Part shown: positions 41,694 to 50,665 of the stretch, in pieces
Layout: every line of letters starts with the position of its first letter
Numbering within the stretch: position 1 is the first letter of the stretch
Assembly (NCBI GenBank): GCA_049585795.1
Contig: JBAVAQ010000072.1
Span: 62,001 to 126,000 of the forward strand
From: JABDBE01 sp049585795
Lineage (GTDB): Bacteria > Acidobacteriota > Terriglobia > Terriglobales > Acidobacteriaceae
DNA length: 64,000 nucleotides
Direction: 5' to 3'
Notes under the pieces: generated by a model
Databases searched by the model: none
What the model saw: the letters and a program-made list of their open reading frames with translations, nothing else
Told to the model about the DNA's origin: nothing
Made by a program: the position numbers and the translations under genes

Positions 41694-42488
41694 TTACGAG
41701 AAGAATTCTCCGCGACAGACCAGTTGAGCCGCCCCTCTCAAGAAAACTTGTTCTTCCCATCGGACGGTTTGTACTCCCCCGGGCGTATGTACTCGGAGCG
41801 GAGACTCGGCCTTCCTGGTGACAATACTCGCAACTGCTGCGGCGCACGATCCCGTCCCTGAGGACTGGGTTTCACCCACTCCGCGCTCGAAGAACCTGGC
41901 ATTGATATTTATTTTATCCGTGACGTTTACGAGCTCAACGTTAATGCCATGCTTGAAGTAGTTGTGCCGTCCGACTTCGGCGGCTTCCACCTGCCAGTCC
42001 GGATTAAATTCATTCACAAAGATGACGTAGTGCGGGTTGCCCATTGAGACCGGAATGCCGCGCACTTCGCGGGACGCGAGTCTTACGGAGAGCTCTGCCT
42101 CGACTGCGGGCTCGCCCATGGCAATCTCAAACTCGTAATGATTATTGGTGCGCGAGGTAAACGTGCAGGTCTTCAGGCCAGCGCCAGTCCGTATCACAAC
42201 TTTTTCTTTCGCCTGCTCGGAGCAAAGGTAGGCGGCAACGCAACGTGTGCCGTTGCCGGAGATTTCCGCCTCCGATCCATCAGCATTGAAGAGGCGAGCT
42301 AGCACATCGGCATCTTGCGCCGGAAAAAGCCACTCTACTCCGTCAGCGCCGACTCCTTGGTGCCGATCACAGATACGCTTGCTGAACTCGGCCATGTCGG
42401 CTGGGGCATGAATGCCATCGATGATCAGGAAATCGTTTCCGCAGGCGCTTGCCTTAACGAAAGGGACAGCGATGCCGGGCGAACTCAT
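41694..42488 (-). CDS. dapF: Diaminopimelate epimerase
   Basis: 264 residues. The two catalytic Cys motifs are intact: ISGNGTRCVAAYLC and SSGTGSCAAAVAS. It interconverts LL- and meso-diaminopimelate for lysine and peptidoglycan. Its ATG overlaps the MgtC stop by four bases (ATGA). The DapF-LdcA-Mpl order on one strand connects mDAP supply to its recycling. Confidence 0.95.
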   Translation of the reverse strand: MSSPGIAVPFVKASACGNDFLIIDGIHAPADMAEFSKRICDRHQGVGADGVEWLFPAQDADVLARLFNADGSEAEISGNGTRCVAAYLCSEQAKEKVVIRTGAGLKTCTFTSRTNNHYEFEIAMGEPAVEAELSVRLASREVRGIPVSMGNPHYVIFVNEFNPDWQVEAAEVGRHNYFKHGINVELVNVTDKININARFFERGVGETQSSGTGSCAAAVASIVTRKAESPLRVHTPGGVQTVRWEEQVFLRGAAQLVCRGEFFS

Positions 42489-43195
42489 TCCACGTCCACC
42501 GGGCCCAGCGGCGTTGCACTTTCAAAAACCGGAGACTGCTTCAAGCTGCGCAGAATCTGTTCCTGCTGGCCCCGGGTTGCCTCCAACTCAAACTGAACCC
42601 GCACGTGCTGCGGAGTCTTGGCGACCTGCAAGTTGTCCGTAATGCCGTGGACGCTTTCCAGAATGCGGTTGACCTCCAGGGTGATTTCGTCGGCATTGCG
42701 GCCGGCAACCTCGTAACCGTAAACCGCCGCCTTCAAACCAAATCGCTCTTCCGCACGGCCTAATAAAAAGAGACAAAGCAGAATCAGTCCAGTGGCAAAA
42801 ATTGAGGTGAGATAAAGTCCGCCCCCGACGGCCATGCCGACCGAGGCTACGACGAAAATGGTTGCCGCTGTTGTAAGTCCCGTGACGAGTTTGTCTCGAG
42901 AATGAAGGATGGAACCGGCCCCGATAAAGCCGATCCCGGGAATGATCTGGGCGGCAATGCGAGTGTGGTCTCCCAGGAACTTAACGGCGAGCGCGTCCGA
43001 GAGCAGCGTGTACATCGCTGCACCAAGGCAGATGAAGAGATTGGTGCGCAATCCCGCGGGGCGATGCTTCAGTTGACGCTCGAGTCCGATGAGACCGCCC
43101 AGGATCGCCGCCAGCATCAGGCGCGCGATCGAGACCCCGACAACCGAAGTCATCTCGTTCTGAAGCACATCGTAGGTGTGCTGTATCGAAGGCAT
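42485..43195 (-). CDS. MgtC/SapB family membrane protein
   Basis: 236 residues. The N-terminal MgtC domain (RLMLAAILGGLIGLERQLKHRPAGLRTNLFICLGAAMYTLLSDAL) has several helices, and a cytoplasmic ACT-like C-domain (~150-230) follows. MgtC proteins affect Mg2+ homeostasis, ATP synthase or virulence in other bacteria; the role here is unknown. It is translationally coupled to dapF. Confidence 0.88.
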   Translation of the reverse strand: MPSIQHTYDVLQNEMTSVVGVSIARLMLAAILGGLIGLERQLKHRPAGLRTNLFICLGAAMYTLLSDALAVKFLGDHTRIAAQIIPGIGFIGAGSILHSRDKLVTGLTTAATIFVVASVGMAVGGGLYLTSIFATGLILLCLFLLGRAEERFGLKAAVYGYEVAGRNADEITLEVNRILESVHGITDNLQVAKTPQHVRVQFELEATRGQQEQILRSLKQSPVFESATPLGPVDVE

Positions 43196-43274
43196 AAGAC
43201 GTGAACTGGCTGGATTTTACCACCGGAAAACTTGATGCCGACGCGTACGTGGTCCAAGCCATTAACCGGCGTGA

Positions 43275-44957
43275 TTACTGGAGAGAGCCAGAGGTTGGAG
43301 CACGGTGCGTCCAATAGATGGTGGCGGCGGGTTGACCAGCGGTGCGTATGACGACGAGAGACGTGAGGTTTTGCTTTCGCACGCCAACGTCGACCGGATC
43401 GCCTTCCATCGCAACTACGAAGTCCACGTATCGCGAAGGATTGGCCAACGCCCGTTCCCAAAGACCTTCAGCATCGGTAGGCTCTTTCCAGGGACGATGG
43501 TTGCCTTCGTTAATCGTACGACGGAGGGGAATGCCGGCACGTTGCAGCGCCCCCACGTGGTCGCCCAAGTACATTAGCAAGGATGATTCATGCGGCAATT
43601 TCTTGAGGTTGGAGGCCAGTTCAGTTTCGAACGCGATGCGGGTTCGCGAGTTTACCCAAGCCTCGCGAAAGCACACAGGCTGCGCCCGCCACATGAACGC
43701 GTAGCTCAAGGCCAACACTACCAAAGTGAGGCAGACAAGAACCGTCTTCGCGGAGTCTTTTTTGGCAATGTGGAGCAGAGAATATATAGTCACTCCCGCT
43801 GCCGCGGAGAACATGGGAAGAAGCTGCAGTCCATAACGGACGTTATAGAACGAGAACGGCCACCATGTAGGCACGAAAATCGGAACGCCGCTATACGCGA
43901 TTGAAAGCATGTAGAAAGGAATGGGCACCCAGAGGAAGAGAAGGGGCCACAATCTGCGGTCAAGAATCAGAATCGCGATTGTTCCGGCCAGGAGCAGCGC
44001 CACCCATAGTTTTTTCCACTGGCCCTGTGCCATGTTCAGTTCGGCCGATTTCAGAAAATAACTGAACGCAACTGGCAAGTCGTGGGACCCTGGGTGACCC
44101 GGAAATCCTGGGCTTGCGGTCTTCTTTTCAATGGCGCGGGCGGAGTAGGGTCCGTTAGCAAACTCCAACGGATTTCGATAGATGATCGCGTTATACGCGA
44201 GCCAGAGCGTGGGAGCAGCCGCTGCGAGCAAAACGAATTTCGCAAAACGACGAGGCAGAATTTGTTTGTTCGTTCTCGACTTCACCAGCACTGCGAATGC
44301 GGCAACGCAGATTGCCGCCGCGAGGAACCATCCGTCATAGCGCGTGAGACAGGCGGCGGCAAGACACAACCCACACTTCATCAATGACGAGGACGCCGAA
44401 CGTGGTGGGTTTTCCTTCTGTGATGACTGCCGGACGAAGTCGCTGAAGTACACCACCGCCCAAATGAATAGCGCGAGGTACAGCGACTCCGTCATGGCAG
44501 TAGTCTGAAGGTAGATCAGGTTCGGGTTCGCAGCATAGGTGATCGCGCCCAGCCATGCGGCAATTCTCGCTGGGGGATCGGGATCGAAATCGGTGCTCAG
44601 GGCGCTTCGCAGCAGGCGGAAGATGCCCGCAGTGCCAAGAACATACGCCACCATCGAAGGAATGGAACCGCCAATGCCCGACTGCCATGCCGTATCGGAC
44701 AGCAAGAATGGAATCATCAGCAGATGCAACAGCGGCAACCATACCGTGCCGAGTTGCAACAACCCGGGAGTGCGGGAGTCGAAGACGCGGCGGGCGATAT
44801 TGATGTGCGCCACGGCATCGCCGTAGAGCAGCAGGCCACCATGCTGGAAGTAATAGGCGAAGGAAATGAACGATACACACGCGGCGAACTGGGCCACGAG
44901 CGCGGTTTCGCGGTCCCAGTAGCGAGCGGGCTGGGCTTTCGCAGGCTGCGCTTTCAT
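43275..44957 (-). CDS. GT39-like (ArnT/PMT type) membrane glycosyltransferase
   Basis: 560 residues, about ten transmembrane helices. The first loop has YGDAVAHINIARRVFD (GT-C acidic motif), and the body has TAMTESLYLALFIWAVV and CLTRYDGWFLAAAIC. It probably transfers sugar from a lipid donor; the donor and acceptor are unknown. It follows pfkB by 25 bases and likely belongs to the mtnP transcript. Confidence 0.75.
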   Translation of the reverse strand: MKAQPAKAQPARYWDRETALVAQFAACVSFISFAYYFQHGGLLLYGDAVAHINIARRVFDSRTPGLLQLGTVWLPLLHLLMIPFLLSDTAWQSGIGGSIPSMVAYVLGTAGIFRLLRSALSTDFDPDPPARIAAWLGAITYAANPNLIYLQTTAMTESLYLALFIWAVVYFSDFVRQSSQKENPPRSASSSLMKCGLCLAAACLTRYDGWFLAAAICVAAFAVLVKSRTNKQILPRRFAKFVLLAAAAPTLWLAYNAIIYRNPLEFANGPYSARAIEKKTASPGFPGHPGSHDLPVAFSYFLKSAELNMAQGQWKKLWVALLLAGTIAILILDRRLWPLLFLWVPIPFYMLSIAYSGVPIFVPTWWPFSFYNVRYGLQLLPMFSAAAGVTIYSLLHIAKKDSAKTVLVCLTLVVLALSYAFMWRAQPVCFREAWVNSRTRIAFETELASNLKKLPHESSLLMYLGDHVGALQRAGIPLRRTINEGNHRPWKEPTDAEGLWERALANPSRYVDFVVAMEGDPVDVGVRKQNLTSLVVIRTAGQPAATIYWTHRAPTSGSLQ

Positions 44958-44982
44958 CGGTCGGACCTGGTTCGCCGCGTGC

Positions 44983-45906
44983 TCATTCCAGATGGGTCAA
45001 TTCGCGAAAGACTTGAAAGCGGGCATCGATTTCTTCGCGGGTGAGGGATTGCAAGCGCTCCGTGCCAAAGCGCTCCACCGCAAAGGAGCCCATCACGCCG
45101 CCATAGAAGAGTCCCCGCTTCAAGACTTCGCGGTTCAGCTGTTCTTGTGAAGCGATGTATCCCATGAATCCACCAGCGAACGAATCCCCGGCTCCGGTTG
45201 GATCTTTCACTTCCTCGATGGGCAAAGCGGGCGCGCGAAAGGGATGCCGTCCAATGCCAAATGCGCCTTCGCGAAAGAAGATGGTTGCCCCGTATTCACC
45301 GTGCTTGACGACCAGCGCCTGCGGTCCCATGGCAAGGACTTTCTGGCTGGCCCGCAGCAGGTTGGGTTCACCCGCCAGGCTTTTGGCCTCGGCATCATTG
45401 ATCAGAAGGATGTTGACGAGCTTAAGGGTTTCAACCAAATCTGGACGGAAACCGTTGATCCAGTAATTCATGGTGTCGCCGCCGGTGAGACGGACGTTGT
45501 CCGTCTTGTGGCGAACCGCGGCCTGCAACGTCGGATGAATATTGCCCAGAAAAAGAAATTGTGAATCTGAGTATTCCGGTGGAATATGGGGCTGAAAGCG
45601 CTCGAACACGTTCAACTCGGTGAAATTGGTTTTGGCTTCGTTCAGATTGTCGAGGTATTGCCCGCCCCAGCGAAAAGTCTTGCCTTTGGCGTGTTCGATG
45701 CCTCGAACATCGATCTTTCGTTTCTTCAGAACATTTTCGTGTTCGGAGGTAAAATCGTCGCCCACTACGGCGACGATACGAACCTCCGTGAAATAACTCG
45801 CGGCCAGCGAAAAAAATGTGCAGGAGCCGCCCAGCACATCTTCGACGCGCCCCGAGGGCGTAGCGATAGTGTCAAAAGCAATGGAACCAACTGCCAGGAT
45901 GCTCAT
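44983..45906 (-). CDS. PfkB-family sugar or nucleoside kinase
   Basis: 307 residues, ribokinase fold. Signature DPTGAGDSFAGGFMGYI (anion hole and catalytic Asp) is near the C-terminus; GSIAFDTIATPSGRVEDVLGGSCTFF is at the N-terminus. Its ATG shares a base with the mtnP stop (TAATG). Placement with MTA phosphorylase suggests a substrate from nucleoside or 5-methylthioribose salvage, but this is inference. Confidence 0.85.
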   Translation of the reverse strand: MSILAVGSIAFDTIATPSGRVEDVLGGSCTFFSLAASYFTEVRIVAVVGDDFTSEHENVLKKRKIDVRGIEHAKGKTFRWGGQYLDNLNEAKTNFTELNVFERFQPHIPPEYSDSQFLFLGNIHPTLQAAVRHKTDNVRLTGGDTMNYWINGFRPDLVETLKLVNILLINDAEAKSLAGEPNLLRASQKVLAMGPQALVVKHGEYGATIFFREGAFGIGRHPFRAPALPIEEVKDPTGAGDSFAGGFMGYIASQEQLNREVLKRGLFYGGVMGSFAVERFGTERLQSLTREEIDARFQVFRELTHLE

Positions 45907-46781
45907 TATGAGGGTTTGGTCTCCAGGTATTTGTCGAGAATCAGCTTGAGTTTCTCACGAGTGGCGGCTGGAATCTGGTCGCGGTCGGTGAGAATCGCGT
46001 GCGCCAGCGCCGCGCCGCACTTGCAATTTCGTTTGGTTGGCATCGAGGCCACGGTCTGCCGCACAACCGTGGCGGCATTCTCAGCATTTTTCAGCAAGAC
46101 GGCAACGACCTGATCGACCGTGACTGAGTCATGATGAGGGTGCCAACAATCGTAATCGGTCACCATGGCCACAGTCACGTAGCAAATCTCGGCCTCGCGC
46201 GCGAGCTTGGCTTCTTGCAGGTTGGTCATGCCGATCACGTCCATGCCCCAACTGCGGTAGACGTTGGATTCCGCCTTGGTTGAGAACTGGGGTCCTTCCA
46301 TGCACAGGTAAGTTCCGGCACGTTTGCCAGTCACGCCTGACTTCTTGCAGGCAGCTTCTACGGTGCGGGCAAGTTCAGGGCAAATGGGTTCGGCAAAGGC
46401 AATGTGGGCCACGATGCCTTCGCCAAAAAACGTGTCTACGCGGTGCCGAGTGCGATCGAAGAACTGATCGGGAATTACGAAATCGAGCGGTCTGTGTTCA
46501 TCCTTCAACGATCCCACCGCAGAGACGGAAACGATCCGCTCGACGCCGAGCTGTTTGAAGCCGTAAACATTGGCGCGGAAATTCAATTCTGTGGGGAGAA
46601 TGCGGTGTCCGCGTCCGTGGCGCGCCAGGAATGCGACCCTGCGACCCTCGAGCGTACCCAGAACGTATGGGTCAGATGGATCTCCGAACGGAGTTTGCTG
46701 CTTGACTTCCCGCACGTCGCTAAGGCCGGGCATGGAATACAGCCCGCTACCGCCGATGATGCCGATTTCCGCTTGCGACAA
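45906..46781 (-). CDS. mtnP: S-methyl-5'-thioadenosine phosphorylase
   Basis: 291 residues. GGSGLYSMPGLSDVREVKQQTPFGDPSD, ARHGRGHRILPTELNFRANVYGFKQLGVERIVSVSAVGSL and MTNLQEAKLAREAEICY are characteristic of the MTAP class. It phosphorolyses methylthioadenosine to adenine and methylthioribose-1-phosphate. It heads a three-gene minus-strand unit with pfkB and GT39. Confidence 0.92.
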   Translation of the reverse strand: MSQAEIGIIGGSGLYSMPGLSDVREVKQQTPFGDPSDPYVLGTLEGRRVAFLARHGRGHRILPTELNFRANVYGFKQLGVERIVSVSAVGSLKDEHRPLDFVIPDQFFDRTRHRVDTFFGEGIVAHIAFAEPICPELARTVEAACKKSGVTGKRAGTYLCMEGPQFSTKAESNVYRSWGMDVIGMTNLQEAKLAREAEICYVTVAMVTDYDCWHPHHDSVTVDQVVAVLLKNAENAATVVRQTVASMPTKRNCKCGAALAHAILTDRDQIPAATREKLKLILDKYLETKPS

Positions 46782-46934
46782 GAATCCCCCTGAGAATTTG
46801 CTCGATATTAACGGACTGGTGATTATACAAAAGTGAGGGCGCGAATGGCTTTAGGGATAGGCCTTCCTCGCAATGCGCAATCCGTAAACCGCGCATCGAT
46901 TCAGCTTCATCGTCAATGTCGCAGATCGACAGCC

Positions 46935-48446
46935 TTATTTCCCATCTGCAACGAATGTGCCAAACAATTCCTGCCTTAGCCGTTCAGTTGTCGCCTGGTC
47001 CAGACTCTCAGTAATCAGAACACAGTCCCCCTCGACATCGATCACTACCGCTCCTTCCTCGGTCATCCAGGTGCGCGTGCCAGGCAACGCCTCTGGTTTT
47101 TTCGGATTCGTAGAAACCTGCTGCTCGTCCTCGGTCACTTCGTTCACGTGCTTATATCGCTTCGCTAGCGATTGAGCATAGATGGCGGCAAATGCTGATG
47201 CTTTCTCAGGACTCGACCAGCGCGAGACGTAGAGCAGCGACAGCGGCGCCGTGGGCTCTCCTTTGGGCCGGGCGGCGTAGTAATATCCGCCACGCCAGTG
47301 GGGATACAAATTGCGCGAAACCTCTGTGCTCGCGTACTGATCGAGGAGAACTGCAACATCGAATTCCCCGATCGCTCCCACGTCAAAGCGTTCGTAATTC
47401 TTGAAGTCATGCTGGAAGTCCGGCACGCGCATGGGATCGAGTCGCTCTCCCGAAAGATACGTTTTCGGCTCCATAATCTGGCGCGTGGTTCGCGGTGGAT
47501 TGGCGAATGCGGACGCGAAAGCCTTTTCCTTTCCGCCCGTACGAAGCAGTTCCGTCTCAAAATCCAAGCCATAGCGATAGGGGAAAGTCAATTCTTCCTT
47601 AAGGAAAATGGGCGCGTCCTTGAATTCAGGCGAATCGGCCGAACCCACGAGCATAGCTTCTTTCAGGGCGTCGGCGATTTGCGGCGACGAAACAATGGAT
47701 TGGCCGGTAGGAGCCAGCAGATAATCGACCAGCACGACCATAGCTTGGCCCTCAACCACGGCCTGGCGGGCTTCGCTGATTTCGTCGTTTTCAATGTCTG
47801 CAGGCGTTGTCTCTTTCTTGTCATTCAGGTCGGTGTCGCCGACCTTCATCCACTTTTCCAGGCCGAAAGACTGATCTTGAAGGGCGTGCGTGAGTTCGTG
47901 CGCCAGCACCGGACGCTGTTGCTCGCTGTCGATCCAGTCCAACAGGTTCACGGTTTTGGTCTTGATATCGTAATAACCCGCCACTTGCTCGCGCAGCAAC
48001 GCCACAAGAAACGTCTGCAGATCGAAATCGCGCGGCAGAAGTCCAAACTTCTTCAGCACGAGCTCGGAACGCCGCAAGCGTTGCGCATCCTTGTCTTCAG
48101 CCATATTTTTTTGCAGATAGGCCACTACCTCATCGCGGCTGACGAGGCGCCGTTTGACTTCCTTCTTGATGGGCAAGCCAGTTTCCTTGCTGGCAAATTG
48201 CATAATCTGATCGACGTCGCGGAAAAGTTCTTCTGCCTCTTTCGGAGAGATTTTCTGCTCCGGCTTGTCCGCGTCCGCGGGGGCCGTCTTTTTGTCTTGC
48301 CCGGGCTCTGGGTTGTGAGGTGTGGCTGCTGTCGCCGGGCTGGTTTGCGGCGGCTGTGCTGGCGACTGCGCCCAGACCCACGAAGCCGGGATCAATACCA
48401 GGACGAGCGCCAGCAGAAGCGATAATTTCCGATACAATTTCTTCAT
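46935..48446 (-). CDS. Secreted zincin-like protein of unknown substrate
   Basis: 503 residues from M at 48446 with signal LLALVLVLIPASWVWAQ. The zinc motif is VLAHELTHALQDQSFGLEKW (HExxH), within a helical context; the third ligand is not obvious. A Pro/Ala/Lys-rich segment (~20-70) precedes the catalytic region. A Gly-Glu-Lys-rich C-terminus with REDEEQ-like acidic stretch follows. Probable metalloprotease or inactive homologue. The start codon lies 20 bases from the divergent TPR gene. Confidence 0.75.
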   Translation of the reverse strand: MKKLYRKLSLLLALVLVLIPASWVWAQSPAQPPQTSPATAATPHNPEPGQDKKTAPADADKPEQKISPKEAEELFRDVDQIMQFASKETGLPIKKEVKRRLVSRDEVVAYLQKNMAEDKDAQRLRRSELVLKKFGLLPRDFDLQTFLVALLREQVAGYYDIKTKTVNLLDWIDSEQQRPVLAHELTHALQDQSFGLEKWMKVGDTDLNDKKETTPADIENDEISEARQAVVEGQAMVVLVDYLLAPTGQSIVSSPQIADALKEAMLVGSADSPEFKDAPIFLKEELTFPYRYGLDFETELLRTGGKEKAFASAFANPPRTTRQIMEPKTYLSGERLDPMRVPDFQHDFKNYERFDVGAIGEFDVAVLLDQYASTEVSRNLYPHWRGGYYYAARPKGEPTAPLSLLYVSRWSSPEKASAFAAIYAQSLAKRYKHVNEVTEDEQQVSTNPKKPEALPGTRTWMTEEGAVVIDVEGDCVLITESLDQATTERLRQELFGTFVADGK

Positions 48447-48466
48447 TTCAGTCCTTGGGTCCATTT

Positions 48467-48952
48467 ATGTCCGAAGACGATCCTCGCCAAACCGCGGCTG
48501 ATTACTTTCAAAAAGCCTACGAACTCCAGATGCAGGGCGAGTATCAGCAAGCCATCGAGCTCTACAGCCGTTCCATCGAGACGTTCGCGACCGCCGAGGC
48601 GTACACTTTCCGCGGCTGGGCGTATTCGTTCCTCGGCGACTACGAGCGGGCCATCGCCGAGTGCCTCCAGGCGATCAAAGTTGATCCGGATTTCGGCAAC
48701 CCTTACAACGATATCGGGGCTTACATGATTGAACAAGAGAAATGGGATGAAGCCATGCCCTGGTTTCAAAAAGCGATGGTCGCGCCCCGCTATGAGGCGC
48801 GTCCTTATCCGCATTTCAATCTAGGCCGCGTCTACGAGCACAAGCGAAATTGGCAGAAGGCGAAGGAATGCTACGCCACCGCTTATTTGATGGACAAACG
48901 ATATATAACGGCACTGGCGGGGGTGCGAAGGTTAAGGGCGATGTTTAATTGA
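48467..48952 (+). CDS. TPR-repeat protein
   Basis: 161 residues with about three tetratricopeptide repeats: YFQKAYELQMQGEYQQAIELYSRSIE, AYTFRGWAYSFLGDYERAIAECLQAIKVDPD, NPYNDIGAYMIEQEKWDEAMPWFQKAM, then a fourth weaker one. These are protein-interaction modules. The ATG at 48467 starts MSEDDPRQTAADYF; upstream codons overlap the divergent gene. Its function is unknown. Confidence 0.82.
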   Translation: MSEDDPRQTAADYFQKAYELQMQGEYQQAIELYSRSIETFATAEAYTFRGWAYSFLGDYERAIAECLQAIKVDPDFGNPYNDIGAYMIEQEKWDEAMPWFQKAMVAPRYEARPYPHFNLGRVYEHKRNWQKAKECYATAYLMDKRYITALAGVRRLRAMFN

Positions 48953-49035
48953 AAAATTCGTGACCACGGATTTGCGCGGATCAACACGGATAGATCTTGA
49001 ACGTCTAACTGCTGAGACAAATTTAACGAATCGTT

Positions 49036-50124
49036 TCAGCTGCGACCAACCTTCTCCGCCACCCAATCGCCGGCTTCTTTCGTTCCCAGCGCTCCGCCGA
49101 TGTCTTGCGTAGTACGCTTTTGCTGCACGGCCTCAAGCACGGAGGCTTCGATTTTTTTAGCTTCTTCCGTCAGGCCGAGGTGCCCAAGCATCATGGCTGC
49201 TGTCAGGATTGCGCCAAAGGGGTTGGCGACATTTTTCCCTGCAATCGCCGGCGCCGATCCGTGGACCGGCTCGAACATCGAGGTCTTTCCCGGATGGATA
49301 TTGCCGCTGGCCGCCATGCCCAACCCGCCCTGCAGCCCGGCCGCGAGATCCGTAATGATATCGCCGAACATGTTGTTGGTGACAACGATGTCGAATTGCC
49401 GCGGATCCCGCACCATCTGCATGCAGAGCGCGTCCACATACATGTGCTCAGTCTTGATTTGCGGATATTCTCCGCTCACTTCCTTGAACACACGCTGCCA
49501 GAGGCCGCCGGCATGGGTCATGGCGTTGGATTTATCGCACATGAGCACGCGTTTGCGCGGAGAGCCGTCCAGTTTCGAGTGGCGTTCGGCATATTCAAAT
49601 GCGAAGCGGATTATGCGTTCCACGCCCTTCCGAGTGTTGATGTCTTCTTGTATGGCGATTTCATCGGGCGTTCCTTTCTTAAATACGCCTCCGGCATCGG
49701 TGTAAACGCCCTCGGTATTCTCGCGGATGACAACGAAGTCAATATGCCTCGGTTCGATGCCTTTGAGCGGGCACAGTGTGGCGTCGAGCAGACGGACTGG
49801 ACGCGTGTTGGCGTACAGATCCATTTTGAAGCGCATGCCCAGGAGGATTTCTTTGGCATGGATGTTCGAAGGGACACGCGGATCGCCGAAAGCGCCCACC
49901 AGGATGGCATCGAAGTCGCGCTCGAGCATGGCGAAGCCGTCTGGCGGCACTGTGACTCCGTCTGCCAGATAGCGGTCGGCGCCCCAATCAAAATGCGAGG
50001 TTTCGAGCTCTGCGCCGGAGGCTGCGATGGCCTTTACGGCCTCGGGAATAACTTCTTTGCCAATGCCGTCACCCGGAATAACTGCAATTCTCTTTTTTGA
50101 ACTCACGCGCAGAAAAGGTAACAC
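49036..50124 (-). CDS. leuB: 3-isopropylmalate dehydrogenase-family oxidoreductase
   Basis: 362 residues from GTG 50124 (GTG 50106 gives 356). The isocitrate/isopropylmalate dehydrogenase family block is clear: IAVIPGDGIGKEV, IRENTEGVYTDAGGVFKKG, TDKSNAM-like CDKSNAMTHAGG, NMFGDIITDLAAGLQGG, FEPVHGSAP. The substrate could be 3-isopropylmalate or tartrate; the VVIRENTEG and phosphate-region residues suit the IPMDH/tartrate clade. Leucine genes are not adjacent. Confidence 0.8.
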   Translation of the reverse strand: MLPFLRVSSKKRIAVIPGDGIGKEVIPEAVKAIAASGAELETSHFDWGADRYLADGVTVPPDGFAMLERDFDAILVGAFGDPRVPSNIHAKEILLGMRFKMDLYANTRPVRLLDATLCPLKGIEPRHIDFVVIRENTEGVYTDAGGVFKKGTPDEIAIQEDINTRKGVERIIRFAFEYAERHSKLDGSPRKRVLMCDKSNAMTHAGGLWQRVFKEVSGEYPQIKTEHMYVDALCMQMVRDPRQFDIVVTNNMFGDIITDLAAGLQGGLGMAASGNIHPGKTSMFEPVHGSAPAIAGKNVANPFGAILTAAMMLGHLGLTEEAKKIEASVLEAVQQKRTTQDIGGALGTKEAGDWVAEKVGRS

Positions 50125-50209
50125 AGTCGCGGTGAGGTTTGCTCAGAGCGCTTGCGACGCGGACCTCCCTCAGAAGAACATCGGCGGAGTTCGGCTGGTC
50201 GCATAAATT

Positions 50210-50250
50210 GCCGAGCCCGGGAAGTGTCTGTTAGCACTCCCGAGCTCGGC
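50210..50250. terminator. Hairpin downstream of the small minus-strand gene
   Basis: GCCGAGC pairs with GCTCGGC, with further partial pairing between. On the minus strand it is followed by AATTTATG, so it could end the transcript of the 66-residue gene. Moderately convincing. Confidence 0.4.
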
Positions 50251-50285
50251 GTGGCCTCATCTGATGTTCGATTTTGGGAGCGAAA

Positions 50286-50486
50286 CTATTGGCTATCGCC
50301 GTCGTGGTCCTTATCGGCGGAAACTGTTTGTTGAGCCTGTGCCGGTGCTTGAGTCTGAGCTTGAGGACTGAGCGTCACCTTGTCCTGTGGGACGGACGAC
50401 TGGGGTGCCGTATTCTGGGGCGGCGCCTTCTTTACCGCGGTTTCGTTTTGCGTCGCTGGCGAGCTTTGGACTGCATTCGTAATCAT
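50286..50486 (-). CDS. Small Gln/Ala/Pro-rich protein
   Basis: 66 residues from ATG 50486, preceded by GGGAGG. Composition is low-complexity: ITNAVQSSPATQNETAV, then DKVTLSPQAQTQAPAQAQQ. The DKVTLSPQAQ piece resembles segments in flagellar or anti-sigma regulators, but a link is speculative. No other motif. Confidence 0.5.
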   Translation of the reverse strand: MITNAVQSSPATQNETAVKKAPPQNTAPQSSVPQDKVTLSPQAQTQAPAQAQQTVSADKDHDGDSQ

Positions 50487-50665
50487 CGATACCTCCCCTT
50501 CGTCCTGTTTATCGGCTCGCCGGAGAGAATCTTTAACTCTTGACCGCTGTCGGCGCTCCAAACGTTTGAGGTTCGTAGGCCATGGCTAAGCGCAAGAATA
50601 CAAAGGGATGAGGCACTATCAGCGAGTCCACCTCGCTCTTGCCCTTGTATAATCGAAGTGATCGT

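Noticed and set aside
48953..49035. CCACGGATTTGCGCGGATCAAC-type string downstream of TPR gene
   Set aside because: Looks like a repeat known from many soil bacteria, but only one copy was found here, so it is not called.
49105..50100. 331-residue plus-strand frame
   Set aside because: Antisense to the isopropylmalate dehydrogenase-family gene, which has clear family motifs.
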